Shown here: positions 1 through 5,165 of the stretch, piece after piece
Layout of the letters: every line of letters starts with the position of its first letter
Position numbering within the stretch: the stretch's first letter is position 1
Assembly (NCBI GenBank): GCA_025355115.1
Contig: JANXLO010000551.1
Coordinates: 1 to 5,165, forward strand
Length of the DNA stretch: 5,165 nt
Direction: 5' to 3'
Source: Chthonomonadaceae bacterium
Lineage (GTDB): Bacteria > Armatimonadota > Chthonomonadetes > Chthonomonadales > Chthonomonadaceae
The notes under the pieces: model-generated
What the model saw: the letters and a program-made list of their open reading frames with translations, nothing else
Told to the model about the DNA's origin: nothing
Database searches by the model: none
Made by a program: the position numbers and the translations under genes

Positions 1-635
1 GTCGCAGGAGCAGTCTTGATGGGTGGCGGAGCGGGCTTCCCGCGCATCTCCTCGTAGAGTCGCACGAAGAGCGCACGCAACGCGACGGCGGTGTAGGGTG
101 GAACGAGGCAGACGTCGCAGATATCGGCGGGAGCGGAGCCAGGGAATCCCTCAGGAGCGGTTTCGCAATCCTCCACCAGCCCGACAATTCTCATTCCCTT
201 CTCGCGGAGCGACTGCACGGCCCTGAAAATGGCGAAGTCCTTCTGTCGGCCAAAATCACCGGATAGGATCAATAGGTCGGGGGGACCGGGCTTCTTCTGC
301 ACCAGCCCGACAGGATCCTGCCGATTCAGAAGGGAAACCACTTCCCAGCCTGCCAGTGCGGCAGCTCGCTCGCACCGTCCGCGATAGCGCGGCCGATGAA
401 CAGCGATGACGATGCGGAACGCTGCTATCTGTGGCGGGGCCGCAGCCACGACCGGAGTGGCGCGCTCTGTAACTTTTACATGAGCCGCAGCGGTGCTTTG
501 ATTGCGGGCTATCGCTGCCTGTCGGCCGGTCGAGAAGCCTGGATGAGAGGGTCGGGAGGTTCGTTTGCGGCCTTTGCCGCCGGATCTTCGTTCTGCCAAT
601 TCGTTTTCACTCTCTCTTCTGGCCGGAGCCTTCAC
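1..635 (-). CDS. Degenerate receiver-like domain protein with basic N-terminus (3' end outside window)
   Basis: I read this frame by reverse-complementing bases 1-635: it stays open for 211 codons and runs off the left edge. The start is GTG at 635-633, whose last two bases plus the next one form the TGA stop of the upstream gene (GTGA overlap). Residues 1-70 are rich in Arg/Lys, Ala, Ser and Pro (14 basic residues in the first 58) and look disordered. Residues 73-198 alternate strands and helices as in a response-regulator receiver: strand RIVIAV (74-79), helix, WEVVSLL (97-103), PDLLILSGD (119-127), a helix to about 146, MRIVGLVED (148-156), then CDVCLVPPY (173-181) and a final helix. The acidic pair after strand 1 is His80-Arg81, the phospho-acceptor region reads Ser125-Gly-Asp127, and the conserved Lys of strand 5 is Pro179/180. 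It is therefore probably a pseudo-receiver that is not phosphorylated in the usual way. SGD followed by a helix also recalls NYN nucleases, but the first-strand Asp of that family is missing. The coding call is firm; the function is not known. Confidence 0.8.
   Translation of the reverse strand, partial: MKAPARRESENELAERRSGGKGRKRTSRPSHPGFSTGRQAAIARNQSTAAAHVKVTERATPVVAAAPPQIAAFRIVIAVHRPRYRGRCERAAALAGWEVVSLLNRQDPVGLVQKKPGPPDLLILSGDFGRQKDFAIFRAVQSLREKGMRIVGLVEDCETAPEGFPGSAPADICDVCLVPPYTAVALRALFVRLYEEMRGKPAPPPIKTAPA
632..635 (-). other. GTGA stop/start overlap between the 102-aa gene and the receiver-like gene
   Basis: On the minus strand the four bases read GTGA: TGA ends the 102-residue gene and GTG begins the next gene. 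No clear Shine-Dalgarno sequence lies just upstream (the preceding bases are TGTGGA), so the downstream start probably depends on ribosomes that finish the upstream gene. Confidence 0.75.
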
Positions 636-940
636 TCCACAGGGCGCAACAGGGTCGCTGCATCCTCCGTGTGGCGATTGACTTCCAGCAGCTTCAAAAT
701 GCGGACTGCGGCGGTCGGCACGAGAAGGCGTTCGCCGTTCTCTTTCGTGAGCTCGATCCAATGCGTGTCCAAATAGGTGATGCGGCCTGTATCGGAATAA
801 CTGGACTGCGAATTGTAGTATACCATTACCTTCGCATTCAGGTAGTGATTTAGCCCCGAGCGAACCGGTAATACCGGGGCTAGAGTCGACGAATTCTCTG
901 TCAGAATCCCGTCCACCACAGTCAACTGCGTCTCGTTCAC
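632..940 (-). CDS. Small protein with Sm/SH3-like beta-barrel core
   Basis: This 102-residue hypothetical protein starts with GTG at 940-938, preceded by GGAG (949-946) at 5-nt spacing. Residues 1-27 are polar and look flexible. Residues 28-86 form a run of short strands: LNAKVMVYY (34-42), a Ser/Tyr-rich turn (43-49), TGRITYLDTHWIEL (51-64), a charged turn TKENGE (65-70), RLLVPTAAVRILKLLE (71-86). The order of strand, turn, G-x-[IV]-x-x-[LI]-D-x-x-W-[IV]-E-L, turn, L-[LI]-[VI]-P-x-x-[AS]-[VI]-[RK] is typical of Sm-like and other small beta-barrels in which the last strand closes the ring. No signal peptide or membrane segment is visible. It is joined by GTGA overlaps to the creatininase gene upstream and to the receiver-like gene downstream, so all three are likely made together. 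An RNA-binding or oligomeric role is inference from fold pattern only. Confidence 0.8.
   Translation of the reverse strand: MNETQLTVVDGILTENSSTLAPVLPVRSGLNHYLNAKVMVYYNSQSSYSDTGRITYLDTHWIELTKENGERLLVPTAAVRILKLLEVNRHTEDAATLLRPVE
937..940 (-). other. GTGA stop/start overlap between creatininase-family gene and 102-aa gene
   Basis: The minus strand reads GTGA: the creatininase-family gene ends with TGA (939-937) and the 102-residue gene starts with GTG (940-938). This is the first of two successive overlaps of identical form and indicates coupled translation. Confidence 0.8.
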
Positions 941-1716
941 TGTGGCTCCACCGGCTTCCAGGCTGCGAACTCCCGCACGAAGGCCACTGTCTCCTTCACC
1001 GCCGTATCGAAGAGCAACTCGCCCTTCTCGGCCGTTGACACTTCGGGATGCCCGAATGCGCCGGAAACGCTCAACTGATCGAACGCTCTGGCCACATCGA
1101 CTCTGCTTGGAGACGTGAAATCCGGCGTCCAGAAGGCAGAGTCTATCGGTATGGTCGTACCTATGGCGACGTCCATTCGCACCAGCTCCGGGCGAAGGTG
1201 CAGAATCATGCTTGTCTCAAGCTCGCAAGCGTGCGTCACCAACTTCTGAGCCAGTCCTTCCAGTGCGGCGATCTGCGGCGCAGCAAGGGTGAACCAGGTG
1301 GCAAGGGAGAGCCAGAGGTCAGGCTTGTCCCGGTGGCGCAGCTGCACATCGTATAGCGCCATTCGCCCAGGGATGATGTTCCCGCCATGCGAATTGAGCA
1401 GCAGTATCCGCCGATGACCCGCGCTGATGAGGCTCTCCAAAATCTCGACAAGCACTGAAATGTAGGTGTTGTTGCTCAGACTGATCGTGCCCTTGAACCC
1501 CAGATGATGGTCGGATGCCCCAACCCAGAGAAGGGGCGTAAAAAGGGCGATGCCTGCTAGTTCCGCCTCAGCGCGCCGTGCGATCTCCGCGCCAATCATG
1601 CTGTCCGTCAGCATGGGCAAATGATGCCCGTGCTGCTCCAGCGAACCGATGGGAACCACTACAACCTTGCCGACAAAGTCTTTAGTTTCGGTCCAGAGAC
1701 GTTCTCCGTAATGCAC
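937..1716 (-). CDS. Creatininase-family metal-dependent amidohydrolase
   Basis: The 259-residue product has the usual length of the creatininase superfamily, whose members hydrolyse C-N bonds in cyclic or linear amides using a two-metal site (creatinine amidohydrolase, FAPy deformylase ArfB, mycofactocin protease MftE). Visible family motifs are PIGSLEQHGHHLPMLTD (22-38), supplying Glu27, His29 and Asp38 as metal ligands; the SDHHLGFKGTISL block (68-80); LLLNSHGGN (105-113) with His110; and HACELETSM (162-170) with the conserved Glu165/Glu167. The core site appears intact. No signal peptide is seen, so it should act in the cytoplasm. The start is GTG at 1716-1714, with AGGAG 7 nt upstream; no better ATG occurs before the first motif. 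It lies 14 nt after the alpha/beta hydrolase gene and overlaps the next gene by 4 nt. Family membership is secure; creatinine itself is an unlikely assumption as substrate, since many family members act on other amides. Confidence 0.93.
   Translation of the reverse strand: MHYGERLWTETKDFVGKVVVVPIGSLEQHGHHLPMLTDSMIGAEIARRAEAELAGIALFTPLLWVGASDHHLGFKGTISLSNNTYISVLVEILESLISAGHRRILLLNSHGGNIIPGRMALYDVQLRHRDKPDLWLSLATWFTLAAPQIAALEGLAQKLVTHACELETSMILHLRPELVRMDVAIGTTIPIDSAFWTPDFTSPSRVDVARAFDQLSVSGAFGHPEVSTAEKGELLFDTAVKETVAFVREFAAWKPVEPQ
946..949 (-). promoter_or_regulatory. Shine-Dalgarno GGAG for the 102-aa gene
   Basis: GGAG lies 5 nt upstream of the GTG at 940, inside the last codons of the creatininase-family gene. 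It supports the GTG start over any later internal start. Confidence 0.55.
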
Positions 1717-1723
1717 GTGTGCG

Positions 1724-1728
1724 CTCCT
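1724..1728 (-). promoter_or_regulatory. Shine-Dalgarno AGGAG for the creatininase-family gene
   Basis: AGGAG sits 7 nt before the GTG start at 1716 and begins 2 nt after the stop codon of the upstream hydrolase gene. This is the evidence for choosing a GTG start. Confidence 0.75.
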
Positions 1729-1730
1729 GA

Positions 1731-2795
1731 CTAAGGTTTCGTGGAATGTGCGGCGACAAAGCTGCGGATGACGGCAGTGGTCTCTTCCGGTTGCTCCAGA
1801 AAGGGGAAATGTCCACTGTTGTTCAGAATCACGAGGGTAGAGCCCTTGATGTGCTTATGTGCGAGCTCCGCCATAGCCGGAGTTATTAGCCCGTCCTGCT
1901 TGCCGTTTATGATGAGCGTGGAAATGTGTATCTTATCCAGAAGCGGCGTGTCGTCACGCGTATCGTAGTGCTCCGTCTGGATGAGCGCGAACGCGGGCTC
2001 TTGAGCGTTCAGGGCTGAAGAAGGCACGTTGTATTTCTTGATGGCCTCACTGATGCGCTTGTTCAGTGCGCCGATATCAGCCGGCCTGGCATAGTAGAGC
2101 TCGCCGAGCATCATATAGATTAGCCGGAATGTTCCGGTCATCCGATTCATCCCGGGCTTGAGAGCGCGGATTTTCTTAACTTCAGGAAGCATCGCTTTCG
2201 CTCGGCCTGCGCTAGTGGCATCAGCACCTTTTGCCTCGGTCTCGAACTTTAGCTGCGCATGATCTAGGATAGCATCCTGAGCCATCGGCTGAGATAGCAG
2301 GCCGTCCATGTGGATATAGCCAGAAATGCTTTGAGGATAGGCTGTGCAATACTCAAGTCCAAGCATTCCGCCCCATGAGTGACCCAACACGAACCATCGC
2401 TTTACTTTCAGAAACTCCCTGACTCCCTCGAGGTCCTTGAGCAGATTGGCGATAGTGTAGTCCTTCACCTCTTCCGGTTTAGGCTGAGTGAAGATGGATA
2501 TCGCGATTCTCGCGGACTCTCCGCTTCCGCGTTGGTCAAGATAGACGACGTTGACGAAAGCTTCGATGCTCGAGCCCCAATCGTAGAACATATGTGCAGA
2601 GAAGCCTGGCCCGCCGTGTAGAATTACTAGATAGGGATTGGATTTGTCCGCGCCGCGCACCCGAAAATGCAGTACAGTGCCGTTTATGCTCTCCTTGTGA
2701 TCCTCATCAAACGCCTGCGCACTTACGACAGGCGCCATCATTCCCATCAGAAGGACGAGCGAAAGCATCTGAACACACTGTCGAACTGTCATCAT
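1731..2795 (-). CDS. Exported alpha/beta hydrolase, proline iminopeptidase type
   Basis: The 354-residue product begins with a Sec-type signal peptide: Arg5, a hydrophobic stretch at 9-23 and a likely cleavage after VSA (24-26). The mature part is an alpha/beta hydrolase of the prolyl aminopeptidase/tricorn-interacting-factor group. Signs are HGGPG (60-64, oxyanion hole), DQRGSGES (87-94), the nucleophile elbow GHSWGG (138-143) with Ser140, the acid NGKQDG (297-302) with Asp301, and NSGHFPFLEQPEE (326-338) with His329. The catalytic triad is complete, and residues 150-260 hold the helical cap. Members cleave N-terminal residues from peptides, or other esters and amides, so the substrate cannot be fixed. 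Export suggests work in the periplasm or outside the cell. Translation starts at ATG 2795-2793 (a second ATG follows at once); the Shine-Dalgarno is weak. The gene lies 28 nt after the enolase-type gene and 14 nt before the creatininase gene. Confidence 0.92.
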   Translation of the reverse strand: MMTVRQCVQMLSLVLLMGMMAPVVSAQAFDEDHKESINGTVLHFRVRGADKSNPYLVILHGGPGFSAHMFYDWGSSIEAFVNVVYLDQRGSGESARIAISIFTQPKPEEVKDYTIANLLKDLEGVREFLKVKRWFVLGHSWGGMLGLEYCTAYPQSISGYIHMDGLLSQPMAQDAILDHAQLKFETEAKGADATSAGRAKAMLPEVKKIRALKPGMNRMTGTFRLIYMMLGELYYARPADIGALNKRISEAIKKYNVPSSALNAQEPAFALIQTEHYDTRDDTPLLDKIHISTLIINGKQDGLITPAMAELAHKHIKGSTLVILNNSGHFPFLEQPEETTAVIRSFVAAHSTKP

Positions 2796-2823
2796 TACGC
2801 CCGTTCACTCTCGACAATTGAGA

Positions 2824-4083
2824 TCATCGCTGGTCGCGTACCGGCGCGAGTTCACAGCGGGAGTAGAGCTGAGCCCAATCGCTGGACCCATCGTCCGCAC
2901 GAACTTCCATGCGGACACCGCGCTCCTGGACAGGCTGATTGCCTGCCAGGCAGTCGTCCCAGCACTGCTTCATGCTCGCGTAGTGCATGACTCTTCCGCC
3001 CTCCCAGACCACAGAGAGCAGCAGGCGCGGCTTCGGAAACTCATACGGCGGATCCATCCGATAGCGCATCAGAGCCTCCTCATCGACCGTTATACCGAGT
3101 CCCGGGGCCTCTGGAACTTTGGCGAACCCGCCCTTGATGGTGAGCGGCTCGGACAGAAGGTCGTCCGCGTAGTTGTTCAGGCAGTTCACGGCGGGCCACT
3201 GCGCGAAGGGCAGCACCGCGCCAAGGTGGAGGGACATTGCTGTCGTGAGGCCTGTGCCTACCATCTGCAACCAGAAGGGCTTTTCAAACGTAGCGGAGAG
3301 AGTCGCCTGCCGCAGGATGCTCGCTACCCCTCCCCCGACAACGAAGCCGTCGCAAACTTCATCGCGAACGACAGTGGGGAAAGGCGGATCGCCGAAATGC
3401 AGGGAGAGCGGCCGCGTCGTCTTCTGGCGCAACTGCCGATGCCCCTCCACATCACGGTGCATGATGGGCGATTCGTAAATCGCCACCCGCTCGTACTTAT
3501 CGAGTTCCGTCAGAACCGGGGCGGCGTTGCCGGCATTCAGCAGCATATTGTTCCAGTCCAGGTCAAGCTTGAAATGAGGAGGAGTGACCGCGCTGATCGC
3601 CTCCACCTGCGCGTAGACGTCCCACCAGGGCCTCGCCTTGATCTTGTAGGAGGTGTATCCCCTGGCTAGAGCCTCCTTCGCCTCCTCCGCGAACGCCTCG
3701 GGGGGCATGTCGATGTTCCACCAGGAGAGCGGGCACCATTCGCGAACCCGAGGCAGATTGAACAACCGGTAGGCCGGAACCCCCAGGGCCTTGCCGACGA
3801 CGTCGTATAGGGCCATCTGCAGGCCCGATCCAAGGCTGTCGTCGCCGAGGAGTTCAGCTGGATTACAGCCCTTCGCCCGCTCTATCGCCGCATCCGTGAC
3901 CTTCCCCCATGTGTAATGCGGCAAAGTCTCGCCATAGCCCACGATGCCAGGCGCGTCCGTGACGATTCGTATCACCTCGACGATTCGCCACTGCCAGACC
4001 TCCCTGGCGTTCCACTCCAGGCAACGCGGCGTGAACGGGACGTCGATGGTGATACGCTCGATCTCGGTTATGCGGCAGGACAT
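2824..4083 (-). CDS. Enolase-superfamily protein (mandelate racemase/muconate lactonizing enzyme type)
   Basis: The 419-residue protein has an N-terminal capping domain (about 1-120, including GYGETLPHYT at 49-58) and a C-terminal barrel. Family positions seen are YKIKA (146-150), the KxK motif at strand 2; LDLDWN (173-178), where Asp176 fits the D-x-N metal ligand; and YESPI (203-207), where Glu204 is the second ligand. The third ligand region, normally G-E, reads HFGDPP (229-234), so Asp232 may substitute. GFVVGGGVASILRQA (246-260) matches the Gly-rich strand 6 region. In strand 7, where many members have a catalytic His, the sequence is WLQMVGTGLTTAMSLHLGA (271-289), with Gln273-Met274 instead. 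The Lys of KxK is kept. The C-terminus from about 345 to 419 extends past the usual barrel end. The family dehydrates, racemises or cycloisomerises carboxylate substrates, probably in the cytoplasm. The gene follows the Tat-isomerase gene by 7 nt and has only a weak Shine-Dalgarno. Substrate unknown. Confidence 0.9.
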   Translation of the reverse strand: MSCRITEIERITIDVPFTPRCLEWNAREVWQWRIVEVIRIVTDAPGIVGYGETLPHYTWGKVTDAAIERAKGCNPAELLGDDSLGSGLQMALYDVVGKALGVPAYRLFNLPRVREWCPLSWWNIDMPPEAFAEEAKEALARGYTSYKIKARPWWDVYAQVEAISAVTPPHFKLDLDWNNMLLNAGNAAPVLTELDKYERVAIYESPIMHRDVEGHRQLRQKTTRPLSLHFGDPPFPTVVRDEVCDGFVVGGGVASILRQATLSATFEKPFWLQMVGTGLTTAMSLHLGAVLPFAQWPAVNCLNNYADDLLSEPLTIKGGFAKVPEAPGLGITVDEEALMRYRMDPPYEFPKPRLLLSVVWEGGRVMHYASMKQCWDDCLAGNQPVQERGVRMEVRADDGSSDWAQLYSRCELAPVRDQR

Positions 4084-4090
4084 GAACCGC

Positions 4091-4978
4091 CTACTTTCCT
4101 ATGAGGGTGTAGTTGTTGATAGTGTCCAAACTGTTTCGCAGCGTTTTGAGACACTCCTCGATGTACGGAATCGGGTTGTCGGGATGCTCCTCGTACTCAA
4201 GTGCGAGGACGCCGCGTTGCGGGTAGCCGTGCTTGATTAGCTCCTTGAGGAAAATGTTCAAGTCAAGGGCACCCTTGCCGAGTTCCGTGAACGTCTTTGT
4301 GTCGCCGGGGCCTTCCTTTACGTCCTTGAGATGCGCTCCGTAGACCCTCTTGCCGAACATGTCCGCTGCGACCTCTGGCCGCTCACCGGAGCGGAGGTAG
4401 TGTCCCGTGTCGATGCAGGCTCCAATGCGATCATTGTGCCCCTTGATAGCATCAACGCCCTTCTGGATCTTGTCGTACAGATTGTCACCGGGACCGTGAT
4501 TGTGGATGCCCAGATTGATCCTGTATTCCGTGACCATTCGATCGAGCAACGGGAAGGAGTCGGCAGAGGGGTAAGCCGACATCGTCGTGATTCCCATCGC
4601 CTTTGCGAACTCAAACTTCTTTCGTACGTCGGCCTCGTTATTGTTGAAGCTCACCACGCCGTAAGTGGGCATTTTGATGCCGTTCGCCGCCAGCTTCTCC
4701 TTGTACGAGGCGATGACCTTCGGATCATCGGTGACGGGCATGTGGCCATCCCACCCCTCCCAGAATTTCAGGCCCAAACCCCTAGTCTTCTCCAGTGCCT
4801 CGTCCAGTTTGTAGCCTCTCAGCGTATACGACTGGATCGCCATGCGGAAGGGCTTATAGGGCTTGGGCGCTCCCCCGGCGAACGCGGTCGCCGGTAACAG
4901 AGCCAGGCCTGCGGTGCCGATAGCCGCGCGCTGAAGCAGTTCGCGCCTCGACATTCCTGATGAGTTCTCATTCGTCAT
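4091..4978 (-). CDS. Tat-exported sugar phosphate isomerase/epimerase-like TIM barrel protein
   Basis: The 295-residue product opens with a twin-arginine signal: MSRRELLQRAA (9-19, Arg11-Arg12), a hydrophobic stretch (18-34) and a probable cleavage after AFA (32-34). The rest matches the xylose-isomerase-like TIM barrel (AP endonuclease family 2 fold): strand MAIQSYTLR (46-54), KFWEGWDGH (71-79), LGIHNHGPG (156-164), CIDTGHYLRSG (188-198), GAHLKDV (214-220) and LALEYEE (258-264). Candidate metal and substrate residues are Glu74, His159/His161, Asp190, His193, His216 and Glu261. These proteins isomerise or epimerise sugars, or act on related polyols and keto sugars, with a divalent metal. Folding and metal loading before Tat export would suit a metal enzyme. 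ATG 4978-4976 is chosen because GAGGAG lies 9 nt upstream; the later Met9 lacks such a site. The gene ends 7 nt before the enolase-type gene, so the two probably serve one pathway. The exact reaction is unknown. Confidence 0.92.
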   Translation of the reverse strand: MTNENSSGMSRRELLQRAAIGTAGLALLPATAFAGGAPKPYKPFRMAIQSYTLRGYKLDEALEKTRGLGLKFWEGWDGHMPVTDDPKVIASYKEKLAANGIKMPTYGVVSFNNNEADVRKKFEFAKAMGITTMSAYPSADSFPLLDRMVTEYRINLGIHNHGPGDNLYDKIQKGVDAIKGHNDRIGACIDTGHYLRSGERPEVAADMFGKRVYGAHLKDVKEGPGDTKTFTELGKGALDLNIFLKELIKHGYPQRGVLALEYEEHPDNPIPYIEECLKTLRNSLDTINNYTLIGK

Positions 4979-5018
4979 GGTGTTCTACTCCTCATTTTAT
5001 GAACTGCGCCCACGTCAG
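4979..5018 (-). other. 40-nt gap upstream of the Tat TIM-barrel gene
   Basis: This is the widest gap between genes in the window. Apart from the Shine-Dalgarno site I see nothing firm in it: there is no hairpin with a T-tract and no matching -35/-10 pair. An AT-rich patch (CATAAAAT) just before the Shine-Dalgarno is too close to the start to be convincing as a promoter. Transcription therefore probably enters from the gene to the right. Confidence 0.4.
4988..4993 (-). promoter_or_regulatory. Shine-Dalgarno GAGGAG for the Tat TIM-barrel gene
   Basis: GAGGAG with 9-nt spacing precedes the ATG at 4978. It is the strongest ribosome binding site in the window, and it favours the first ATG over the in-frame Met9 codon. 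Confidence 0.8.
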
Positions 5019-5165
5019 TTAGACGCGTCGGGCGCGTTTGGATACCGCTTTCTGCGTTCGTATGGAAGGCTGTCCCGAGCGAATAAACGATCTCTCGAGA
5101 AGATGCAGGAAGGCGTCCTTCTCTGAATTGCGCACCGTGGCCTGCTCGTGTGCCTCCGCCAAAGC
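5019..5165 (-). CDS. C-terminal end of an unidentified protein (5' end outside window)
   Basis: A frame is open from the right edge to TAA at 5021-5019, giving 48 residues. It contains a helical charged stretch (AEAHEQATVRNSEKDAF, about residues 3-19), then HLLERSF and a basic tail ending in SKRARRV. About two thirds of its third codon positions are G or C, in keeping with a coding frame here. All three minus-strand frames are open over this short stretch, so the choice rests on composition and on a stop placed at a sensible distance (40 nt) before the next gene. I do not recognise the family; a basic, helical tail would fit a cytoplasmic protein, but nothing more can be said. If real, it is the promoter-proximal neighbour of the operon. 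Confidence 0.45.
   Translation of the reverse strand, partial: ALAEAHEQATVRNSEKDAFLHLLERSFIRSGQPSIRTQKAVSKRARRV

Noticed and set aside
23..226. Plus-strand 67-residue Arg-rich open frame
   Set aside because: It is a GC-driven shadow of the receiver-like gene on the other strand; the product is almost entirely Arg, Ala and Ser-type residues.
396..776. Plus-strand 126-residue open frame
   Set aside because: It is antisense to two minus-strand genes joined by a GTGA overlap, has low-complexity Ser/Arg-rich composition and no ribosome binding site or recognisable motif.
851..882. Inverted repeat TAGCCCCG ... CGGGGCTA with a 16-nt loop
   Set aside because: It lies inside the 102-residue coding frame and has no T-tract after either arm. 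An 8-bp stem with a loop up to about 20 nt is expected once or so by chance in a window of this size.
880..896. String CTAGAGTCGAC directly followed by GAATTC (SalI and EcoRI sites side by side), resembling a cloning polylinker
   Set aside because: The reading frame of the 102-residue protein passes through without a break and its sequence looks natural on both sides, so a vector junction is not supported. A read-level check of the assembly would settle it.
2818..3669. Plus-strand 283-residue open frame opposite the enolase-type gene
   Set aside because: The minus-strand frame has clear enolase-superfamily motifs along its length, whereas the plus-strand product has none. It is the usual long antisense frame of a high-GC gene.
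4331..4897. Plus-strand 188-residue open frame opposite the Tat TIM-barrel gene
   Set aside because: It is antisense to a well-supported gene with a Shine-Dalgarno site and family motifs, and its own product shows no recognisable domain.

Overview
The window is a densely packed bacterial gene block in which every supported gene lies on the minus strand, so transcription runs from the right edge to the left. Five genes are complete and one is cut at each edge. Gaps between genes are 40, 7, 28 and 14 nt, followed by two 4-nt GTGA start/stop overlaps, so the set looks like one operon. The GC-rich composition, the Tat-exported sugar isomerase-type TIM barrel, and the creatininase and enolase superfamily enzymes together suggest a soil-type bacterium, perhaps Acidobacteriota. 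That placement is an impression from gene content, not a demonstrated assignment.

Layout in transcription order: (1) 5165-5019, the C-terminal end of an unidentified protein; (2) 4978-4091, a Tat-signal sugar phosphate isomerase/epimerase-like TIM barrel; (3) 4083-2824, an enolase-superfamily (mandelate racemase/muconate lactonizing enzyme type) protein with altered active-site positions and a C-terminal extension; (4) 2795-1731, a signal-peptide alpha/beta hydrolase of the proline iminopeptidase type; (5) 1716-937, a creatininase-family metal amidohydrolase; (6) 940-632, a 102-residue protein whose core looks like an Sm/SH3-like small beta-barrel; (7) 635 to beyond base 1, a protein with a basic, low-complexity N-terminus and a degenerate receiver-like domain. 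The last gene has no ATG and its 3' end lies outside the window, so it is easily missed.

Genes 2-5 read as a small-molecule breakdown module: a periplasmic isomerase/epimerase-like protein, a cytoplasmic enolase-type dehydratase, racemase or lactonase-like enzyme, an exported serine hydrolase and a cytoplasmic C-N amide hydrolase. The substrate cannot be read from sequence; a sugar acid or an amide- or peptide-linked sugar derivative is only a guess. Genes 6 and 7 do not look catabolic. They are coupled in translation to the creatininase gene and may be a regulatory or structural pair that belongs to the chromosome rather than to the pathway. No RNA gene, mobile element, CRISPR array or convincing terminator or promoter was found. 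No gene-free stretch exceeds 40 nt.
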